Shown piece after piece: positions 16,072-28,000 of a stretch of DNA of 64,000 nt. The first letter of the stretch is position 1. Each line of letters begins with the position of its first letter. Source of the DNA: Nemorincola caseinilytica (GTDB taxonomy: Bacteria > Bacteroidota > Bacteroidia > Chitinophagales > Chitinophagaceae); the NCBI RefSeq assembly GCF_039540515.1, contig NZ_BAABFA010000004.1, forward strand, positions 1-64,000. The letters run 5' to 3'. The notes beneath the pieces are model-generated. The model had not been told where the DNA came from. It did not search any database and was given only the letters and a program-made list of their open reading frames with translations. Position numbers and translations under genes: made by a program.

Positions 16072-19000
16072 ATGAAAAAATTCTATTTATCCCTGCTTAG
16101 CTGCGTTGCATTCTGTTCGGCAATGGCACAAGTTACTGTTAATGCTACAGGAGGCGTGGCCACGCAAGGCTATGGTTCTATCAGTGCAGCTTTTCTTGCC
16201 ATCAACAATGGCACACACACGGGAGCCATCACCGTAGAGGTCTCGGCCAATACTACAGAGGGGGCTTCCTGCGTGCTGCACAGTAGTGGTGCAGGCTCTG
16301 CCAACTATACGTCGGTGACCATACGCCCCACTGCCGATAATGTGACCATATCGGGCCCGTCGGCATCGGGCAAGGGATTGATAGAACTGAACGGTGCGGA
16401 CAATGTGACCATAGACGGTGACAACCCCAATACCCCGGGTACCAACCGCAACCTTACTATAACCAATTCTGCCAGCAATACCACCACTCTTACCTCGGTG
16501 ATACGCCTGGTGGTGGGTACCGGTGTTGCCAATACTGATAACGTGACCATAAAGAACTGTATCATCAATGGTAGCGCTACAGGGCGTAACGCATCGGGCG
16601 TCACCAGCGGCTCGGTAGATAATACGCTAGGTATCTATGGCGGTGGTAATGCTGCAGGCGCCACATCGGCACCAAGCTCTCTTACGGCAGTGAACAACTC
16701 ATCGACCGGTACTATGAACAACCTGGTGATAGACAACAATGCCATTACCAGTTGTGCGCGCGGTATATCGGTGAATGGGGCATCCCAGGCATCCATCAAC
16801 AGCATCACCGTATCGAACAATACACTGGGTACGGCAGGCTCTACGGCCGGTGCGCCGCCATACTTCGGCATATCCAGCACTATATATACTGTGGCTATCA
16901 CCATACAGGGCGCTACGCTGTGTACCGTGAGTGGCAATACCATACAGAACGTGATGTCTTGTAACGGTAATGTGATACGCGGGGCAGAGATACAGGGTAC
17001 AACGGTATCGAACCTTCAGTTCGTGAACAATACGATAAATGGGGTAGTAGCGAGCGCTACCAACTGTACAGGCGATGAAGGGCTGTATATAGGCGGATCA
17101 ATGACCACTTGCAACATTAGCGGTAATACCATTACCAATATTATCTCTTTGAGTAGTACCGCCAATGCTTCGGGTATCAACCTGAACAATGGTACCGGTA
17201 CCACCACTACCATAGTGAGCGGTAACAAAGTGAGCAGGGTGAACAACCATACTGCATCGGCAGTACCTGCCACGGGTATCAATGTGAATGGCCCCAATAA
17301 TGTACAGTTGAACAATAATATGGTATGGGATGTAAATGGCCGCGCTGCTACTGCCCCGCCCAGTACTTCCAATGAGAACATGGGTATCAAGGTATCATCG
17401 GGCACGGGGCATAAGGTATACAACAATACAGTACATATGTATGGCGGCCCCATATCGGGTTCTGCATCTCATGGCAATACTTGCTTTATGATAGTTAATA
17501 CCACCAGCACAGGTATGGATGTGAGGAACAATATCTTCTCTATGCAAATGACAGGCTGGCCCGGTACACCTATAAATAGTTGTATACAGCTGCCTACAGG
17601 TCTTACAGCATCGTTCAACGGTACGTTCAATAACAATGCCTACTATGCGGCATCGGGCAATTACCTGGCGCAGATGACATCGGGCACTACCCGCTACCTG
17701 GTGAGCGATCTTGTGATCAACGCCATTACCCCGGCCACCAACTGGCGCTCTTATTCTTCTACGCTGAATGCTGCCGGTACCAATGACAACGCTTCACTGG
17801 CATTCGTAGGTGCGGCCCCCTTCATAGGCGCCAATACTGATATGCATATAAGCAATGCATCGGCCACGCCTCTGGAGTCGGGCGGCGCTACGGTCACCGG
17901 TGTCACTACCGATATAGATGGACAAGTACGCCCCGGCCCAGCCGGTTCGGTGAACGGTGGAGCGAACATGCCCGATATAGGTGCAGATGAGTTCGATGGT
18001 ATTCCGCAGGACATCATACCGCCCAGCATTACCTATACGGCATTGGCAGCTACCTGTATAGCAGGCGACAGAACGCTGAATGCTACTGTAACGGACAATA
18101 TCGGGGTCCCCTTATCGGGCGCCAATGTTCCCAGGATATACTATCGCAAGGGTGCTGGCACCTGGTCTTCTTCGTCAGGTGCATACGTTTCGGGGACTGC
18201 TGCCAATAGTGTATGGACATTTACCATATCTGCCACAGATATGGGTGGTCTTATAGGTACCGACCAGGTATCTTATTATGTGGTAGCGCAAGATGCAGCA
18301 GGCAAGGTAGGCGCTACGCCGGGCATAGGACTGGTGGCCACAGATGTGAACACCGTTACCACGCCGCCAACCACTCCGAATATCTATTTCGTTCAGCCTA
18401 ATTCGGGCACGTTCGATGTAGGTATAGGCAAGCCATTCACTACCATTACTGCCGCGGTCAATTCGTACAATACCAATACCTGTCTCACAGGCCATATCGT
18501 ATACAACCTTACGGATGCCAGCTATCCCACAGAGTCTTATCCTATAACTATTGCCAATAACCCAATGGCAGGCGCTTCGGCTACGCTTACCATAAAGCCG
18601 GCAACAGGTGTGGCCGTGTCTATAACAAGTAGCTCGGGTGCAGCATCTGTCATCAGATTTACAGATGCCCGCTACGTTACTATAGATGGTGTGAATACAG
18701 GTGGTTCATCATTCACAATAACGAATGGTAATGCCGGTAATACTACCGGTAACATATGGCTTTCCAGCGTCACTACCGGTAACAACAATATAGCCCTGCG
18801 CAATCTTACCCTCGTAGGTGGTAATGCCGGTACTGCCGGCGCCGACGAGTTCGGCATATTTGCCAGCAATACCAGCAGCAGCCGTACCGACGGTGCGAAT
18901 AATGATGATGTGACCATCGCAGGTAACTCTTTTGAGAAGTGCGGTTATGCTGTATGGGCCGGCGGTACCTCGGGCGGTACCGATGACAACTGGGTGATCA

Positions 19001-22000
19001 CTAACAATATAGTAGGCCCGGCAACTTCTAGCTCTACCAACAATGTAGGTGTGAATGCCATGTTCTTCAGGAACATGACCAACCTGAACGTATCTAATAA
19101 CACGCTCAGGAACATAGGCGTTACCGGTACCACCTTTGGTACGGCAGGTATATATATGGAAGGTAATATAAACAGGGCTGTTGTAGCCAACAACAACATA
19201 AGTAATCATGTGAGCTATGGTACCAGTAACTCTATGTCCATCAACATAGGAAGTGGCGTTATCAATGCACGCGTATCAGGCAATAAGATAACTACCATAT
19301 TCAATACAAATGGATCGCCAGGCAGTATGAGGGCCATCGAGCTGAACGGCGGCGCTAACTGTAATGATACTATCATGAACAACATGATAAGTGAGGTTTA
19401 CAGTAATTCCAGCGCCACCACTACCAACTGGCCAATGGGTATATTCATACAGGGTAGTACCAGCGTAGCCAAGATATGGCACAACTCTATACACTTGTTC
19501 GGCGATAGGGCCGGTACGGCTTCTACTGCGGCAGGTTCGGCATGTATCATGGTCACTACCAGTGGCAATAATATAGACCTGCGCAACAACATACTTGTGA
19601 ATACCTACAACAATACAGGTATAGTAGGAGAGAAGTCGTATGCTATCTATTCTACTTCTGCCAGCAGCACATTCTCTGCCATAGATAATAACAACTATAC
19701 TGTATCTGCTACAAACTTTATGGGCCTTATAGGCGGTACGGACCGTACCATAGTTGCAGAGATGCAGAGTGGTTTCGGTGGTAATGCGAATTCGATATCC
19801 GTTAACCCGGGCTTCGTTTCCAATACCGACCTGCATATTCCCAATGGTGGCCCGTCAGGTCTCGAATCGGCTGCTGCCAACGTAGGTGTTACCTCTGATA
19901 TAGATGGTGATGTACGTCCCGGCCCTGTTGGGTCTGTGAACGGCGGCGGTCTTCTTGCTGATATAGGTGCAGATGAGTTCGACCGAATACCTGTAGAGGC
20001 TGTATTACCCGTAGTGAACTACACAGCGCTTACATCCACCTGCTCTGCGGGCGACAGGGTGATAACCGCAACTATATCTGATAATGTAGGTATAGTGACC
20101 ACCGGTGCCAATATGCCTCGCCTGTACATGAAGAAGAATACAGGAGCATACATCTCTGCTCCCGGTACGCTTACTGCAGGCGATGCACTGAGTGGCACAT
20201 GGACATTCACTGTCTCGGCAGCTGCTTTCACGCCAGCACTGGCCGGTGGCGACCAGGTGACCTATTTCGTAGTAGCACAGGATGCTGCAGGCAACCTTGG
20301 TGGTTTCCCCGGTGCAGGTATCACAGGTACTGACGTAAACACGGCCACACCACCCACTACGCCAAATGTTTATAACATATTCCCCTCTTCAGGTACATAC
20401 AATGTAGGTACCAGCGGTACATATCCTACCATCACTTCGGCAATAAATGCATACAATACCAATACTTGTATCAGTGGTCATATCACTTATGTGCTTACCG
20501 ATGCTACATATCCCACAGAGTCGTTCCCTATCACCATTGCCAACAACCCATTGGCCGGTCCATCGGCAACACTTACGCTCCGTCCTGCGGCCTCTACCTC
20601 TGTTACGGTAACAGGCGGTACATCCTCACAAAGCATGTTCCGTTTCAACGATGCCCGTTATGTGACCATGGATGGTGTGAACACAGGTGGTGCCAACCTT
20701 CACCTGGTGAGTTCCAACCCGGGCACGAATACTTGTAACATATGGCTCACCAGCTCGGGCCCCGGCTGTAAGTTCATCACACTGAAGAACATGAACATCA
20801 CCGGTGGTGCCAACATACCTAATGCAAGCCCTTATGCTAATGAGTGGGGTATACTTTGCGGTAGCACAGCAATAGGTGGTAACAATGGTAATGATAATGA
20901 TAATGTTACTATTACGGGCAATACCTTCCTCAGGTGTGGCTATGCAGTGCTGGTATGTGGTGGTGCTGCTAATACATCCACTGGCGGTAACGACAATTGG
21001 GTGGTATCTAACAATATCATAGGCCCTGCTACAGTAGATCCGTTGCTGGGTATGGGCGTGAACGGTATGTTCTTCCGCAACATGGTGAACCTGGATATCT
21101 CTAATAATATATTAAGGAATACTGGTAATACTGTTAACGGCAACTCTTTCCCTCCTGCAGGTTTTTTCCTGGAATCTGGTATAGAGCGTGCCATGATAAG
21201 GAATAATACTATCGATGGTTTCTTCTCGTCAAAGACAGGTGTTAGCCAGGTGATATATTTCGGTACCAATATTCTTAATAGCATTATATCTGGTAATACT
21301 TTTAAAAATATCGGTAGTAATGTAAGCGGCTGGAGTCCTCGTGTCATCAATATCAATACCGGTAATGCGAGCAGTAATGATACGATAGTAAATAATATCA
21401 TCACTGATGTATGGACCAATGCCGGTACGGCCGTAGCAAGTAACTGGGCGAATGGTATATACATAGAAGGTACAGCAGGTGGTCTGAAGATATGGCACAA
21501 CTCTATCAACCTGTTCGGTGCGCGTACCGGCCAGACTGGTGCTACCGGTAGTGCGTGTATAGCTATAGTGGCTACGGGTGGCAACCTGGATATCCGTAAC
21601 AACGTACTGGTGAATACTTGCGACAATACCAGTACTGCTACAGATAAGAACTATACCATATACAGCTCTGTAGCAAATACCAATTTCACTAACATAGACC
21701 ACAACGATTACTTTGTGGCCAATGCATCAAATGTACTTGGCTTCATTGGTAGTACTGATAGAACGAACATAGCAGGTATGCAGGCTGGTTTTGGTGGTAA
21801 CCTTCACTCTGTTAGTGTTAATCCCGGCTTTGTATCGAATACGGATCTGCATATCCCTGCGGCCACTATATCACAGCTTGAATCTGGCGGCATGGGTCTT
21901 GGGGTGAATACCGACTGGGATGGACATGTGCGCCCTGGCCCCGCCGGTTCTGCCAATGGTGGTGGCCTTATACCCGATATAGGAGCTGATGAGTTCGATG

Positions 22001-25000
22001 GTATCATACAGGACGTAGTGGCTCCGAGTATCGTTTACACCCCACTCCTTGGTGCTTGCGGAAACGGTGACAGGACGTTCACTGCTACCATTACAGATGC
22101 CTCGGGTGTGAACAGTACTACATTCAAACCAAGGGTATATTTTAAAATTAACTCGGCAGGTACATGGCAGTTCACAGAAGGTACATCCTTGGGCGGCAAT
22201 GTGTGGTCGTTCACCATACAGGCATCGCTCATGCCTGGTCTGGTAGTAGGTAATACTGTACAATATTACGTTGCTGCACAAGATGCAGCATCGCCTACCA
22301 ACAATGTCGGCGCTCAACCCGGTATTGGTAGTACAGGGACCAATGTTACCAATATCACTGCCCCGACCACACCAGCTAGCTATAATGTAATGACCGCTCT
22401 GGGTGGTGATAATTTGGTGGGTTCAGCACAACCGTCTCCATTTAATACGCTTTCGGGTGCGATAAATCTCTATAATACTGGCTGTCTTACCGGGCATGTC
22501 ACATTCATATTGACAGATGCTAACTATGGTGTGAGTGAAGGATTTCCTCTCATTATCAACAACAGTGTTTTTGCTGATGTCGATCACACACTTACTATAA
22601 GGCCCAACGCTGGGGTTTCTGCTACTGTGACCGCCCCTACTTCAGCAGGGTCTACGTTCAAGCTGCTGGATGCTCGCTTTGTGACCATAGATGGTGTGAA
22701 TACAGGAGGAGCTTCACTAACAGTTGTCAATACCAAGACCACAGCAGGAGCGGCCCCGGTATGGCTGGCCAGCACTACGACCGGGGGCTGTAAAAACATT
22801 GCGATAAAGAATACTACCATCACAGGTGGTAATAATACCATTACAGGTGTATGGGGTATCATTGCTTCGGCAAATGGTACCAATCCAGCTGGCAATGATG
22901 GTATGAATCACGATAATGTGCTAATAGAAGGTAATACATTCCTGAAGTGTGGTTATGCTATATGGGGGTCGGGTTCAGGTTTCGCATCAGCTACCAGCAA
23001 TGATAACTGGCAGATAAAGAACAACTTCATAGGCCCGGAAACCTCTGATAATAACCTGAATATGGGTGTGAACGCGGTATTCCTGAGGCGTATGATAAAT
23101 CTTGAGGTATCAGGTAATTTATTCCGGAATATAGGGGTCACAGGAACTACATTCGGTACTGCGGGTCTCTATATCGAAGGTGCTGTGGATAGAGCCAGGG
23201 TGATTAATAATACGATTACTAATCTGATGTCGTATGGATCAGGTGCAACTTCCTTTGGTATATACTTCGGTGCGAGTGGGGGGGTCATTAATTCTATAGT
23301 TTCCGGTAACACAATAAAGGGATTAAATAACCTATCTGGTGCCGCAGGCTCTATGCGTGGTATCTATATCCATACAGGTAATAATATCAGCAACGACACT
23401 ATCGTCAATAATATGATATCGGATGTTGCTGGTTTTGCAAGTACCACAGCTACAAGCTGCCCCATAGGTATAGGTATAGAAACTAACTCTACAGGTACAG
23501 GTGGTGTGAACGTGTGGTATAATACGGTGAACCTCTTCGGCTCTCGTACTGGTAGTGCTACCAGCGGCGCTATGACCATATGTATGTATGTTGGTACCTC
23601 TGGAACCAATCTGGATATACGGAACAACATATTCACGAACACATATGATATAAGCAACCAGGCGAATGAGAAGGCTTACGCAATGTATTCTACTACAGGC
23701 TTTGCCAATTACTCTCAACTGAACTTTAATAACTATTTCTCGAACGGTTCTTTGGCGTTCCTGTCCAGCGAAAGGACGAATATGACGGCAGTACAAAGCT
23801 TCGGCGGCAATACTGCATCATTCAGTAGCAAACCTGTCTTTGTAAGCGATAACGATCTGCATTTGCAGCAGGTGAATGCCAACTTGCCTATGGTGGCTGG
23901 TATTCCTCTTGCGGTCACTACAGATTTCGATGGTACGCCCCGTAATGCTATCACGCCTTTTGTAGGTGCTCATGAAGCGCCAAAATGTAGCGGAGCCCTT
24001 ACCGCCGGTACTGCCGTACCAGTATCACCTTCGCTTTGTGTAGCAGGTTCTACCGTTATCAACGATGTTACCAGCACTCCTGGCATAGGTGTTAAACTAC
24101 AATGGCAGTCATCACCAGATAGCGTGTTGTTCACAGATATCAGCGGTGCTACCAGCGAGACCTACACAATATCACCCAATATCACCGCCACTACCTACTA
24201 CAGGATGAAGGCGGACTGTATATTCTCTGGTAACAGGGATTCTGCTTCTACAAGGGTGGTAGTATATCCGTTGCCAGCAGTGATAACAGGTAACGACGGT
24301 TGCGTTTCTTATACCACCTCTCTCAACAGTGCAGATGCAGGAGGCAACTGGGTGAGCTCGAACACTACCGTGGCCACTATAGGTACGAATGGCGTGGTAA
24401 CAGCTAATACTACAGGTACCACTGTCATATCTTATACACTGCCATCTACAGGATGTACCCGTACGCGAGAACTTACGGTGAATCCGTTGCCGGTGGCTAT
24501 AATTGGCGATACCAGGATATGTAAGAACACTACCTCTGACCTGGAAAATGCTGATGCGAACGGTACATGGACCAGCAGTGCTACAGGTGTCGCTACTGTA
24601 GAAGGTACTACAGGTGTGGTGACCGGTGTGAACGATGGTATGACACAGATCACCTATACGCTACCCACAGGGTGCTTCAGGGCGGTATCTGTAAGTGTAG
24701 ATCCTTTACCTGCCCTTACTGTAACCTCTCTTACTCCTACTACCGTATGTCTTAATGAGAGCGTATCGTTCAATTCCAGTGTGCCTCCGTCTACCTTCAC
24801 TCTGATGAGCCAGGACTTCAACTCTGGTATAGATGACTGGACAATGGACAACATCTCCGGAGACCCATCGGCTTACTGGCAGTTAGTGCCTAACGGCTGG
24901 GATGGTTCTGTAGGTGATGGCACACCAATGATGCAGGCAGTAGGTATACTTACCGGCCAGGTGAATACTGTGCTCACTTCGGGCTCATTCTCTACTGCAG

Positions 25001-28000
25001 GTATGGGTAGTGCATCGCTTACCTTCAATCAATACCTGCTTTCAGATGCCGGCGATGCTACCGTAGCTGTAGAGTATTCTACCGATGGTGGTGCTAACTG
25101 GCTGCCACTTGCCAATTTCGCAGGTATGACGATAGGCGATGGTACATGGAGCACTACGGACAATGATACTACTATAGAGATGCCTGCCGGTGCCCTGGAC
25201 AAGACCGATGTGAAACTGAGGTGGAACTATAACGGCTTCCTGCAGTGGTTCATTGATAATGTGACCGTAAAAGGCACATTGCCTCCTGCTACTTATGCAT
25301 GGGCAGGTGTAGGCGGCGCCAGTGGTGTGGTTTGTGATGCCGTTACATGTGCTACTGCCACCGTAACTCCTACTGTTGCCGGAAACAATGTATATGCGGC
25401 AACTGCTACAAGCAGCGCCGGTTGTATCTCTACGGTGAACGTTACTGTAAGCATTAATCCGCTGCCTGCTGCCATAGGCGGTACACTCTCTGTATGCCAG
25501 GGCCTTACGACCACACTTACAGATGACGATCCTGATGGCACATGGAGCAGCAGCACACCTTCGGTAGCTACCATAGGCTCTTCTTCAGGTATTGTTACAG
25601 GTCATGATGCAGGTACATCTATCGTTACCTATACGTTGCCTACAGGCTGTATCATCACAGCCGAGGTGACCACCAACCCGCTGCCTGCCAGCATAGCCGG
25701 CGCTACTTTTGAAGTGTGCCCAGCCCATACCATCACGCTTACCGATAGCGATCCCGATGGTACATGGAGCAGCAGCGATGCCACTGTTGCCGACATCGAT
25801 CCTACGACAGGTGTGATACTCGCAGGCAATGCAGGTACTGCTACCATTACATACACATTGCCCACTACCTGTATAGCTACAGCTACTGTAACAGTGAACC
25901 CGCTGCCAGATGCAATAGGTGGTACACTGGCAGTATGTAAAGGTCTTAGCACTACACTTACCGATGCTACTACCCCAGGTACATGGACCAGCATCAATAC
26001 ATCTGTAGCTACCATAGATGCCACTACAGGCGAGGCCACCGGTGTTACAGACGGTACTACCACTATAGTATATGCGCTCACGACAACAGGTTGCGCTATC
26101 ACGGCAGAACTTACCGTGAACCCGCTGCCGGCAGCTATAGTAGGCGGTAGCATGCATGTTTGTCCCGGTAATGATATAACATTCAGCAATAGCGACCCTG
26201 ATGGTACATGGAGCAGCAGTACCGTAGCTATAGGTACCATAAACGCTACTACCGGTGTGGCCACAGGTATCACCGATGGTACTACTACCATCACTTATAC
26301 ACTGCCCACTACATGTATCAGCACGGCAGTGCTTACCGTAGATCCGCTGCCAGCACCCATAACCGGCGATATGACAGTGTGCGAAGGTCTTAATACAACA
26401 CTGAATAGCATTACGCCCGATGGCGAATGGTACAGTTCCAATGATCTGATAGCTACAGCAGGCAGCACTACCGGTATCATATCAGGTGTGGCTGCAGGTA
26501 CTGTTACCGTATCGTATGTATTGCCCACTACCTGTATGATAACCGCAGTGGTAACAGTAGATCCGCTGCCGGTGGCCATAACAGGCACCATGAGGGCATG
26601 TGTGAACGCTACTACTACGCTCTCTAACACCGACCCGGATGGTACATGGAGCAGTGGCGATGTGACGATAGCCACCATAGGCTCTGCTACCGGCGAAATG
26701 ACCGGTGTTGCTGCAGGTAATACGCTTATTACCTATACGCTGCCCACCGGCTGTATCACTACTACCATTGTCACTACCGATCCGCTGCCTGTGGTACACA
26801 ACGTAAGCACTGGCGGTTCGTACTGCGCAGGTAGCACTGGTGTGGTACTGAGCATGACCAATTCTGAGGCCGACGATACATACAGACTGTATCATGGCGC
26901 TACCCTGGTGGGTACTGTTACCAGCGTAGGTGGTGCGTTCGATTTCGGTACATATACTATGTCCGGCACATACACTGCTACCGCTACTACAGACCTGGGT
27001 TGTTTGACCGATATGGCAGGCGCTGCCAATATCGTAATCACACCTACGGTACTGCCGGAAGCTACCATAGTTATGGGCCCCAATGATACGGTGTGCGAAG
27101 GCCAGAGTGCTACATTCACTGCTACACCTGTAAATGGTGGTTCTGCCCCCGCTTACCAGTGGATAGTGAATGGCACTGTGGTAGGCGGTACCAGCTCTTA
27201 CACCTATGTGCCTGTGAATGGCGACGTAGTAAAAGTAGAGCTTACCAGCAATGCTGTTTGCCCGCTGCCCGCCACCGTTACATCAAATGCGCTGACAGCT
27301 GTAGTAACACATACGCTGCTGCCATCTGTGACCATAGATGCCAATCCCGGCAACAATGTGTGCCAGTTCTCTAATGTGCTCTTTACTGCTACACCTGTGA
27401 ATGGTGGTACTACACCTACATATGCATGGACGCGTAATGGCAACCCAGTAGGCGGTACAGGCAATACCATGGTGCTGGTGCCCAATAATGGTGATGTGAT
27501 AGTAGCAAGGCTCACGAGCAGCTATAGTTGTCCGTCCATAAACAATGTGGCCAGCAACAGCATCAGCATGAATGTGACCAATGTGTTCCTGCCTTCGGTA
27601 GAGATCAATGCACTGCCGGGCCTTACATCAAGGATAGGCCAGACGGTGACATTGAATGCAGTAGTGAAGCCTGCCGGAAATACACCTACATACCAGTGGT
27701 ACAAGAACAGCACCAAGCTAACAGGCGCTACTACTGCTACCTACATCAGCGCTGACTTTGCCAATAACGACTCTGTGACCTGCGAGGTACATGGTGTAGG
27801 CAGCTGCGCATACTACTCGTTCAACTCGGTGAAGATCCGCCGCACAACGGGTATGGTAGAAATAGCAGGTGAGGGCAACATAAGGCTGGTGCCCAACCCC
27901 AATACCGGTTCGTTCGCAGTGAATGGCACCATAGCAGGCACTACCGATGAGGAAGTGACCATGGAAGTGACCAACATGCTGGGCCAAACGGTATACACCG

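Noticed and set aside
16072..23980. Assignment of the beta-helix modules as pectate lyase or other polysaccharide lyase.
   Set aside because: The rung pattern is visible but no calcium-binding aspartate cluster or catalytic Arg/Lys motif of a lyase family could be recognised.
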